64,000 nucleotides of DNA. It comes from Ceriagrion tenellum. Lineage: Eukaryota > Arthropoda > Insecta > Odonata > Coenagrionidae. This document shows, piece after piece, positions 42,401 through 52,250 of the stretch; the stretch's first letter is position 1; each line of letters begins with the position of its first letter. The DNA is taken from NCBI GenBank assembly GCA_963169105.1, contig OY720639.1:120611117-120675116 (forward strand). The letters run 5' to 3'. The position numbers were made by a program, and so were the translations under genes. The notes beneath the pieces were generated by a model. The model saw only the letters and a program-made list of their open reading frames with translations, was not told where the DNA came from and did not search any database.

Positions 42401-45400
42401 CCCTCCAGCCTTTCCCTTTATGCGTCAAAACGAAAGGAAGATGCGAACTGCTGAGGAAATAGTGTAGGCATCCAACAAGTTGCCTGGTGCATTTACAATT
42501 CCAGTCCCAAACGCGAAACGCCTTTCCATAAATAAACACATAAATAAAAGCAGCTGCCTCTCGATGAGCAAAGGCACACACTCATCAGTCACAAAAATTG
42601 GACGGAGATTGAGGATACTTGAGGGACTGAGAACTCTTGAAGGTTTACAAGGAATAAGTCCTTAGGTACGGATCAAGAATTCTAAGTTTATTACTTTGTA
42701 AGCCCAAGAGGGAAGCTGGCTTTTTCAGCACAATGACCTCAAAGAAGCAGGAACTTATGTTTCTCTCATAAATTAGGGAAGAAAACTGTATCAGACATAT
42801 AAAACAGAAAATACAGCAGCACAGGTGAATAGACTTAAATAAAATTGAAATGGTCAGTGGTATTCCAAAGAATTGATCTTGATTATATATAATTAAAAAT
42901 TCTCTATCATAGGCGCAAAATACTTCGGGCAACTTTCATGTTGAGATTACCATCCTTAATCTTTAGCTCATGAAGCATTACTGTTATATAAGGAAGGGTC
43001 ATCGGCATCAATTTGGTGGTGGAATGTTTTACGGGCAAGAAATTCCACTGTCATGTTAATTATTCCTTTCCATCAAATCCCAGCATGCAGAGACATACTC
43101 TTACCATCAATAGGCTATCAACACTTTTACTAGATCTCTAAAATTTCGATTAATCCTACATCGAACACCACTTATAGTTGAATAAGGGGGATAGTTTATT
43201 AGTCACATTTATCTATATTCGTGAGGTCAAGCGCTGTCGATGAAATGAGCGATCTTATTTTTGAACTAACTTACTTACTTTTTTCTTGTGCCGAAAATAA
43301 ATAATAAACATGGTGAATGTGTATATTCTGCCAAAATTATGAAATAAATATTTTGGAGAGTTGGAGAAAGAAAAGGAAGAAAATGCAATTAGTTTCAAAA
43401 AAACACGTAAAAAGGGTTCTACAGAGACAGATGTAAATGGAATTGTAAAAGACTATTTTTTATCAAGGTGCATTTCTGTTGTTGTTTTTTTGCCGTTATT
43501 TTTATTGTTATTTATTTTTGCAAGGTGCATTTCTGTTGATGTTTTCTCAATAATATGAGCCTGAGCTGCTATATTTAGTTGGTAAAATAAGAAAAAAAAT
43601 CATATTATTATGTTTAATTTTACATATGTCCCGTCGACAGGCATGTACCTGACGGAAAATTGATGTTAAATTGTTGAAAAATAAATGCAATGAAATGAAA
43701 CTCAGAGACGATAAGAACACCAAATTTTGTATTATCAGCATAGTAAACACCTATTGGATAAATCACAACATTTTACGAGGAGTGTACACTAAATAGAGAT
43801 GGAAAAAGCTAGTTAATTATGCGGGCCTGTCATTGTACTACTTTCGAAAAATCATTCAGAAAATTTGAATTGAAGCGGCTAATATTTACCGAACGATAGA
43901 ATGTCTCAAAAGTCATTCCTTCAATAAACCGTTAGCCATTGATTAACCACTTTATTGGTGAATGTAGGCGCAGAGGAATTCCATGAAGATAATACGTGGT
44001 TTAGTTAAAAGAAAATTTTTTATGAATCCTTACAGGTCATGATTGCCAACGTGATGAGAGCTATCGAAACACCATTAATGACCGGTTGCAAGAACATTCA
44101 GTTACGAGATCCATGAAGCTATGGATATTATAAAATATATGTACGGATTGCAGGAACACATATATTAGACATAACTTATTTACGAGTAGTTACCCATAAA
44201 TATAGTATTTGACTTAATTTCCTACCGCCGGATAAAATTTATGAAGGTTTAACTTATGAATAATTGCAAATGCATATAATAATTAGTCAGTAAGAGTAAA
44301 AAATCTGGTCATTTGTTTCAAATGAATTCTTTTAGCAAGTGATTAAGTGCCCAAGCGGTTCATTGCGCATCCGCCATCTTGGCTACTTATGGAACTCATC
44401 ACTTCATGCCTAAAGTTATGAAACCAATGAATTTATCGAATATTTATGCAACACTTATTGAATGGTTGCCATGGCTTATGAGTCCAATAAGTTTATAGAA
44501 TACATATGTGTCGTTCCTGTAACTGGCGATAAGATGAAAATATATTTCTCACAACACTGCAGATGCACCATTATTAATGCTCGTTCAAATGCAATTAGAA
44601 AATGACATCAAGGATCGTGCATGCGTAATATTTCACCAACAGCGTCTTCATTTTTCCTTTCCTCCGCCGAAATTGTTTCTGGTCAAGTTACATTTCCCAG
44701 ATTTGATGTAGAAAACGGATTTTTTTAGCTCTTGCTCATCCTCTACGCGAAATGAAGATGGAATCGAAGATATTTTCGAAATGCGTCTCTAAACGGGTAT
44801 ACGCCGCTCTCTTCTAGTAGAGATGGATTAAATCGCTTGGAAATGGAAGCGAGAAGTGAAGCACCTTGAACTAAAAACCACTGCCCTAATGCGACTCATT
44901 GTTGCGTAAATATGAGGACATTTTTCACACTTTTCGCGTCTCCTGGCGGCGACTCGCCATTTTACGCATGTTATACGATATAAAGGCAATGTTTTCAACA
45001 ATGTCTGAAAAATTTGCAACCGTTTTAGAAATTATACTGAAGTAACACAAGTCTCCTACAGTTTTTTAACATAGGCGAAAATAAAATATCTTCAACCATG
45101 CTCACGCATAACAATGGGTGCGCAATGCAGAACTCATAAAGTGACGTCACAATGCGTGAATCAGGTGAACTACTTGCTCCGCTCTGAATCGTGCGCAGCA
45201 CTTGCACGCGACACTGCTTGCGAGATTTTCTCGGAACGATTAGACGGTGGTAATGGGTTGAAAATGGCCGGAGTGCCGCTTCCTTTTAACGTAACTCAGT
45301 TATGAGAAACTCGGGGGTGGTTCAGTGCTTACGACACAGACAGTTGGCTCAGCATTCCAGCGGGACAAATACCGTGGAACGAAAAAAAATTAGGACAAAC

Positions 45401-45612
45401 CATGCTGATCACGCACAAGACCTTATGAAGTAGTAACTAAATTCAGATCATCTACATAGCCTACCTATTTGGTAAGAGCAAATGGATCATCATGGTTCAA
45501 ATGCTTGCAATGGATAACATTTCGGGGCAAAAAGACGATTGAAAGATGATGCACCTGGACAAATTACGTACTTAATTGAAAGTCGTTCATCCACGAAATG
45601 CGTTTTTTTTCT
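42401..45612. other. Long AT-rich stretch, nothing recognised
   Basis: No coding frame with a known domain. A short imperfect direct repeat (AAGGTGCATTTCTGTTG at about 43465 and 43522) and long A/T runs are the only visible structure. A CpG-richer patch lies at about 44900-45250. Confidence 0.4.
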
Positions 45613-45934
45613 TCATCATCATCAACATACTACCCTGCGAGCCACCACATGGACGTGTAGCAGGGGGTGTTAGGACACTAGCTATGTAAAGATGTAAGGG
45701 ATAAGGTTTTGGGAGGTGAAATGGTGGCGTGTATTATGGGAGTGTATTTAGTGGAGCTCAGTTTTTATTTCGGTCGCTTATTGTTCACGGAAAGAACGAG
45801 TTTTTGTGTACCTATCTGTTCGGAAATGTATCTCTCTTATTTTATCGCTTGTGTCAGACTTAGAGATGTAGTGAGGCGTCAAAATAATAGTCGCTCTGAA
45901 ACACACCAGTTCTGAATTTCTCAAGCAGCTCTAA
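45613..45934 (-). mobile_element. LINE-A 3' end fragment
   Basis: In minus orientation: tail relic (CATCATCATCAACATACT), CCCTGCGAGCCACC hairpin, full 3' UTR, stop and SFFP-type terminal codons, then a truncation after the GAGAAATTCAGAACTGGTGT block. Confidence 0.75.
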
Positions 45935-47756
45935 ATTTCTAAGGCAGCTGAAGTTGAGGTATCGATTCAGAATACCATTTATTGCGCAATGACTTAGCAC
46001 GCCATAAACAATGGTAGTGTTATTCCTCATTGTTGCTGATGCTTATTGAAATAAACGTTTATTCAGTTTGATATATCATTCGCTATGTGAGTGGTGAGAA
46101 TGATAATACATGCTTTTTGAATAGAAATAACAAAACATAAACCCTTAGGAACAGTGAGAATATGGACGAATGTACCCATGAAGAAAAGTTTTCTATCACT
46201 GTAACTTTTATCGGCATGTAGAGTCATAACACAATAAATTAACAAAAAAATTGATAATAGAAACGTCAACTGCGACCATCTCGGAAATAACGAACTTTCC
46301 ATATGGACGATCCACATGCTCATAATCAGCGTTCCGAATTCATTCTATTAACACTCGCTAAAGTAAACCACGTCAAGTTTGATGGAATTTTATTGATTAT
46401 AAAGTATGTCACCTATCATTTCTTGTTAGGTGTATTTTATAACGCAGAAAATGTTTAAGTTTCATAACTCGTGGTTCTTTGGTAATAATGAGTTCAGACA
46501 ATTGTAAAACACTCTTCGATCGTTTACATTCATAACTAAGGCAGTCCACCGTCAAACATGAAGAAATTTTATTTTTTCCAGAAATAATGAATAAATGACA
46601 GTTTATTTATCATTGAAATTAAAATGGTACAAAAACGACATAAGTACACAGAAAATAAAAACATAATGTAGAGATATAGACAATTGCAGTACATCACATT
46701 AAAACAGGTCATATTGCAGATTAAAAATTAAAGAAATGCACACCAATTAAAATATCATATACAATTGAATTCATTAAAGTAGTGGTAGAGATTAAAAATA
46801 AATGTAAAATATATAATTACAGCTGACTATAACGTTTTGGTCCTGCTAAGCCTATAGTGTAAAGAAAGGTAGTTATGCCTGAGGAATCAGGATCTAGAAG
46901 TTAACTTTAATTCGCCGGCAACAGTCATAGTTAAGCCATGCATTGCACATACTAATAACCTACAGGAATTCTCAAGAAGTTTAACCCAAGCGATATGGAA
47001 CTAACACCAGGTGATTACTCACACGGAAAAGTTCTGTATACAAAATAGTCCATGATAATCGCCAATGGAGTCCATTTTTCGAACTGTTATGCTGCTAAAG
47101 AAGCTATTTCATTACTGAAATACCTTAAGAACATTTATCACGGAAGATACTGAAATGGTTGGACCAATTTAAATATTCACAATGAAAACCGTAGCCATTG
47201 TTGATTTTACCTTCAGTTATTTGAAATGGTCGCAAACTTTACCATGCCTGGCTTCATTTTCAAAGATATACCTTATCTTGGTTCCGCAATAGAACGGATA
47301 ACTTAACTGCCAACCTTCGAATGCCAACGAGACTGGAATCAGCGCTTACCCACCAACCATTGTCATTCCGCTTTGACTCCATTCCACTATGAGTCACTGC
47401 GGATTCACGTGCGTGGAAGGAGATCTGGAAGGCCGGTAGGCAATAATATAACTGAATGACGTTACTTAAGCCTTTCAAATCTTCTTAACGCAAAAAATAT
47501 CGCCTTTGATTCTAATTACTTGGTTAATTTAATTACTAAACCAAAGGTACATGCATCATTGTAACCAAAGCTATACGAATCTAATTAAAACAACCTAATG
47601 GGGTAATTTTTATTACATATAAATTTAATGCCAGATTATCCTTACTGCGCCCTACTCCTCAAAAAATGCTAACACTTACGGGAGGCGCGTACTCGGCTTG
47701 TAATTAAATGCTTATGCAAAAATGTGGCACATGAGTTATGAATAGTTTGCCAAACG
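45935..47756. other. AT-rich stretch, nothing recognised
   Basis: The frames at 46063-46323 and 47260-47478 (both minus) have no recognisable domain. 46500-46850 is very A-rich. Confidence 0.4.
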
Positions 47757-47830
47757 CTAGAGCAAGTTGGTGAAAATTAACCCCCTGCCAGACACCTTAA
47801 ATGTGGCTCACAGGGTAGCGATACGTAGTT
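47757..47830 (+). repeat. LINE-A subfamily 2 3'-terminal fragment
   Basis: AACCCCCTGCCAGACACCTT and GTGGCTCACAGGGTAG match the terminal hairpin of the 27030-27114 copy in order. The tail is degraded to GCGATACGTAG. Confidence 0.45.
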
Positions 47831-48842
47831 AATAGAAGCACAATCCAATGCCCTATCGGTGGATTTTCTCCGTTTACTAATATCTAAAGGGCTTCCTCAA
47901 GAATGAGTGTGTTTTCAGAGCAGCAGGCATGGGTGACGCGGGTGAGGAGTGCAAAACGGTCGCCTTGTAACACAAATCGCTATCTCGGCGCCAATATCTC
48001 TTCTAAAAATGGACGGGGGAGGGTGGAAAGTGTTCTTGAGCAGCTGCGAGGTTAAACGGTTATGTATGAACGTATACGTATGCCGGCAAATAGACATTAA
48101 CTCGCGTCGTCTCACTCGAGTCAAGGCAGCGAAATCTCGACTGGAGATTAGGCGCTAGAAACAAAGGCGAACCGGTCACCTCCCTTCCTTTAAAAAGATT
48201 TGCGTCGTCCGCTCTACTCAACCACAAGGCCTTTGCACTCCTGCGCCATTTTGCATTTGCAACATTCACCTGGTTACCATCAAACGTAAACACTACCTCT
48301 GTACACGGATGTGAGAAATTTTTCTACAGAGGTGATGATTCCATTCAACGCTTTCCATTCGTTATAGAGTCCTCCTCACTTAGCAACACAACAATGAACA
48401 CGCATCCCATTCGCTGTAAACCCTGTTTACAAAGCAGCACACTTCAAAATAGATGTGTAGCATTGTTGATGAGGGCCAGACAATAAAAGTACATACTTCG
48501 AAAATCCCATCCGCGATTGTTGTCTCAACGTTCAATTAATACTTGAAACACGAGTAATGAGAAGTTAAGAACTGCATTAAGGGAAAAACTTCCTTAATAT
48601 GCAGGTATTACATAAAAACGAATCTTCAAATATTTACAGATAATTTAGCCGTGACTATTGCGAGCCAAAAGATGATGAGAATACAGAAACCCAGCAGTTT
48701 ACCGAGAAGTATACCAACGCAAATTGTTCCTTAAATTACCGTCTGCGTGCGTTTAAGTGCGCTACTGTGGCTGTATACGCGCTAACTTCAACACTTTTGA
48801 GTAGACCATTGTGCAAAAACCAAACCAGCTAATGAGCTAGAG
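47831..48842. other. No recognised feature
   Basis: A moderately CpG-rich patch lies at 47930-48300, with overlapping short frames on both strands and no domain. Confidence 0.4.
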
Positions 48843-48890
48843 CATTATTCTTGAATATTTGGATACTCATGCTTTAACACACAGTCAACG

Positions 48891-48917
48891 CTTCGCCAAG
48901 TATATTGGCATCTTCAG
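48891..48917 (-). ncRNA. Hammerhead-like motif, left arm
   Basis: On the minus strand CTGAAGA (48917-48911) matches the core CUGANGA. One extra U and a perfect 5-bp stem II (GCCAA/TTGGC) follow, then GAAG (48894-48891) in place of GAAA. The catalytic core is therefore mutated at the conserved A15.1 position. Confidence 0.45.
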
Positions 48918-49046
48918 GGCTTTGCAACGCAAAACAAAGGGACATACAGCCAGGTAATTATACAAATATTAGTACAAAAGTGGAGGAATCGAAAATTTAC
49001 CAACCATTGAGCTTAGTATTAAACAATAACAAAGTAAAAAAAATTT

Positions 49047-49333
49047 CACAGCGACACAGAGAATATTATCATGATACCTCACTACTTTTCTGGGCCTGAC
49101 AGATGCGATAAAATAAGAGAAGTACACTGCCGAACAGATAGGTACAAAAACTCGTTCTTTTCGCGCACAATAAACGACCACTATAAAAACTGAGCTCCTC
49201 TAAATACACTCCCATAATACATGTCACCATTACACCTCACAAAAACTTACATCTTTACACGACTGGTGACCTACCACCTCCTGCCACACGCCCATGCGGT
49301 GGCTCGAGGGGTAGTATGTAGATGTGGATGTAA
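49047..49333 (+). mobile_element. LINE-A 3' end inside the Penelope-like repeat
   Basis: It starts in the TTCACAGCGACACAGAGAAT coding block, keeps RYKNSFFSRTINDHYKN then stop (one substitution from the SFFPRTI signature), the whole 3' UTR, the terminal hairpins and a GTAGATGTGGATGTA tail. It is 5'-truncated. Confidence 0.75.
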
Positions 49334-49474
49334 ATAAGAACTCCAAACAGTAAATAACTATGCTAGTATTCAATATTAAGCTCAATGGTAGGTAAATTTT
49401 AGATTCCTCGACTTTTGTACAACAATATGTATAATTACTTGGCTGTCTGTCCCTTTGTTTTGTGTTGCAAAACC

Positions 49475-49510
49475 CTAAGGATGCCAATATGTTTGCCGAA
49501 ACGTTGGCCG
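49475..49510 (+). ncRNA. Hammerhead-like motif, right arm
   Basis: CTAAGGA (49475-49481) differs from CUGANGA at the G5 position. An extra T, a damaged stem II (GCCAA...TTTGCC), intact GAAA (49498-49501) and a GTT triplet (49503-49505) follow. It is complementary to the left arm, which keeps the core but lost GAAA. Confidence 0.45.
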
Positions 49511-49559
49511 AGTTAAATATATGAATAACCAAATATTCAATAATCTAATTATTATCTAT

Positions 49560-49980
49560 ATTATATTGGTAGAGAAAGTTATAGTTCTCACATTACCATT
49601 TCTATTTATTTATTCAACAGTTATTTTAGTCGGTCAAAATAAAAGCTTCTTTGGTATTGAAATCAATGCTGATGTGCATAATGATAATACTAGAGCCTCT
49701 AAGGATATGAGGGTGGTCTCACATAGTCTCACCCTATTCAGCTATTTCGGTTGAACTGCTTGCCACAAAAACTTAGAGAAACTTGTCCTTTTTCAATGTT
49801 TAAATTTCAACTGTACCAATATCTGTTTAGCAATTCCTTCTATTCTGCCGATGAATTTTTGTCATCGAAACAGGGTACCTGAATGATACTTTGTATTTTT
49901 AGGTGAATATTGTGTATGACTTGTTCTATACATGTTAACCATATTTCCAGGAGCCAAATAAATATAAAAATAAATTGATT
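49560..49980 (+). mobile_element. LINE-E-like (jockey-type) 3' end
   Basis: The frame reads VLTLPFLFIYSTVILVGQNK, then NADVHNDNTRASKDMRVVSH and SLTLFSYFG then stop, the usual C-terminal LP--Y--S and HN--TR blocks of jockey-clade elements. The 3' UTR has TATGACTTGTTCTATACATG and ends GGAGCCAAATAAATATAAAA. It is related to 31425-32035. It begins about 15 bp after the right arm of the Penelope-like repeat. Confidence 0.6.
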
Positions 49981-50309
49981 ACTGAATCATAGTGCTTGGA
50001 TTTTGCCGAGGACTACTGTCGGAAAGATTTCAGCTCTCTCGTTTTTCAGACTTCAAAGATCTGAAACATTTTCACCTAACATGGACGGAATGCGTCTCTT
50101 GCTGCTCTGTGCTGTTTCAAAACATATATATTTCTCCTCTGACGCACCAAAAACAGCTCCCCTTTCAGAGTTGTCCACGTCTTGAAGCCGATTCCCCAGC
50201 TATCATTACTCTTTGAGAAAAAAATACACACTTGGTTTATTGTGAGACATAGAAATTTCGGGGAAAAAAATGATGCGGTGATCTCACGCATAAGCGACGA
50301 GAGTATAAT

Positions 50310-50790
50310 GTGAACATTTGATATTCACGATACGAGCAACTGACCCTTTCATTTGGAGAGCTCGCGACAGACGCCCGAAGGCAAGGAGAGCTTATACTCT
50401 TTTTGATTTATCGCGCAGTCCGCGGAGCGTCGAAAAGTTCTTTCACTTTGAAGGAAATCTGAACCCTAAGAAATGGCTTTCGGAAGGTTGCGATGGATTA
50501 TTGGCGAGCAACAAGGAAAGGTCCCTCAGGCGGGCAAGGCTTTTCTCATTTCGCCCGCGCGACCTTGACCATTATACGCACACATATCAGTCATTTGTTA
50601 TCCTACTCCCACACACACAAAGGGGCCGCAGAGAAAAATGTTTCGAAACACGATTCCGCCATTCGAGATATCCGAGCGAAAACAAATGAGTTTCTAATTG
50701 CGGTGGAGTGAGAAACAAGAGAGATAGAAGCGAAGCGCTTTCCAGTTACGAGTTTCTCGGAGCCTCGGGGTAATAATTCAAACATTTGTC
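50310..50790. other. CpG-rich island
   Basis: Dense CG dinucleotides and open frames of 123 and 72 codons on the plus strand. Neither has a known domain and they overlap in different phases. The role is unknown. Confidence 0.3.
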
Positions 50791-50854
50791 AGTAAACACT
50801 TCTGGCGGGTGACCAACGGCTGGATTATTTTGCTTCGTTAACGTGGTTCCCGAG

Positions 50855-51423
50855 TTAAGGTAGCCCGAGCGAAACACCATTTTACTTAGAAATCAATGAA
50901 TTTGGTCTCATTTTTAAGAAAAATATCTCACCCTTCTAATGGCACCAAAAATTCAACCCCTTACCAAATTACGTTCAGAGATATACATATTTGCCAAAAC
51001 ATACCAGCCCTTTTACATGGGAAATGGTACGTGTATGCACTCCAGAGAGACATTATTTACAAAATGAGGAATTTCAAACACTTAGATGTCGTAAAAAAAC
51101 TAACAACGCGTAGATTGTATGTTTTCTCAACTGTATGTGAAAATTAATCGTATTGTCACCGCAGTATGTTCTTCGGGATCACAATAAAACTTCCGTTTTG
51201 ATGGAGTTTCAAACGTATCGCGTGAAAAAAATGAGTCAAGTTAAAGACTTATTTCGATATTTTCATTTGATTACTTCCAGTTTCTATCATGTTAAACTAT
51301 ATAATTGAACCATTAATAATGCAATATTTAATTTATGTGTTCTTCCGCCAGTGAAATTAAAACGTATAATTGGAATATGTTCTCTATTATGACTAGGGAA
51401 CCATCTCGCTCGGACTACCTTAA
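50855..51423 (-). mobile_element. TTAA MITE family T, copy 6 (best-preserved ends)
   Basis: TTAA at 50855-50858 and 51420-51423 brackets 561 bp. Left terminus GGTAGCCCGAGCGA and right terminus TCGCTCGGACTACC are inverted repeats with 13 of 14 matches. Orientation is opposite to copies 1-3. It is non-coding; the frame at 50896-51147 is incidental. A TTAA duplication is typical of piggyBac-type elements. If the duplication is really TAA or TTA, a Harbinger-type origin would fit instead. Confidence 0.8.
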
Positions 51424-52250
51424 GCGATCAAACTGCAGCTTGGAATTCTAATCATATTATCAAAAGACACAGTGAATCAACGTAACTGTTACGTTCCAAT
51501 GAAAGGGACTCAAAGCAGTCAAATGACTCTGGTTATATAAGACAGCTAATGCTATGCCAATTTACCAGCGGAAATTTGTTTTCAAATTCCTTTTACAGCG
51601 GATTATTTCATTTGCCAACTAATTCTGGTGATAAAATCGTCGATATATGAGAATAATTATTGGGGGTCGATCACATTGCCTTGCGGGATCCCTTTTTTTC
51701 TAGACTTGCCTTCGAGGATACGGAGTGCCATTGAATTTTACATAATTGAAACCGATAGTTTTATGATTAACTTTGAGGAGCTACCTTAATTCCGCAACAA
51801 AGAAATACTATTCCTGAGTGTTAATCTACTCTTAAGTTTTATTTTACCGACTGATGTTTGTACGGGAAACCTGGGTCGTTTTCAGCCATTTCTGTGAAAT
51901 CATGGCTATTCACTCAGCATAATATTGAAAACCTCTTTAAAAACAATGTATGAAAGGTTGCCGTACTCGTATTAATTTTTTGTTATTGATTGTTTTGTAT
52001 ATCCTTAAATAACACTTCCAAGGTTATTGTTGACTTCACTAGTTTGTAAGTTGGGGTTTCTAGGTTAATTTCGATTACCAATGTATATTTTTAGTTTTAC
52101 TCTTTTCGAGAGCAATGTGTGTTTTTGTTTGTTTAAGAAGGTAATCTTTAAATAGGTAATCGTCTTTTAAGGTTACCTAAGCATCCCAATTCATGTTGTT
52201 GCCTCTATGTTTGTACCATTCTTGGATGCAATAAATATCTATCTGTATTT
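51424..52250. other. AT-rich sequence with a possible ribozyme relic and LINE-like 3' end
   Basis: 51851-51877 reads CTGATGT, GGGAAACC, TGGGTC, a weak match to the GAAACCTGGGTC block of the 6.2-kb element, without pairing stem I or II. ATGCAATAAATATCTATCTG at about 52226-52245 resembles a LINE 3' terminus. Both are low-confidence. Confidence 0.25.

Larger units (their letters stand above)
48843..49546. mobile_element. Penelope-like inverted repeat, spacer invaded by LINE-A
   Basis: Left arm 48843-49025 and right arm 49365-49546 are inverted copies over about 180 bp, sharing TGAATATTTGG, CATATTGGCATC, GCAAAACAAAGGGACA and ACCATTGAGCTTA words in mirror order. Each arm carries a hammerhead-like core: minus strand in the left arm, plus strand in the right arm. 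A plus-strand LINE-A 3' end (49047-49333) occupies the spacer. No Penelope coding frame is seen. A target duplication was not found. Confidence 0.6.

Noticed and set aside
51851..51877. Hammerhead ribozyme
   Set aside because: CTGATGT and GAAACCTGGGTC blocks are present, but neither stem I nor stem II pairs. Kept only as a possible relic in the regional note.
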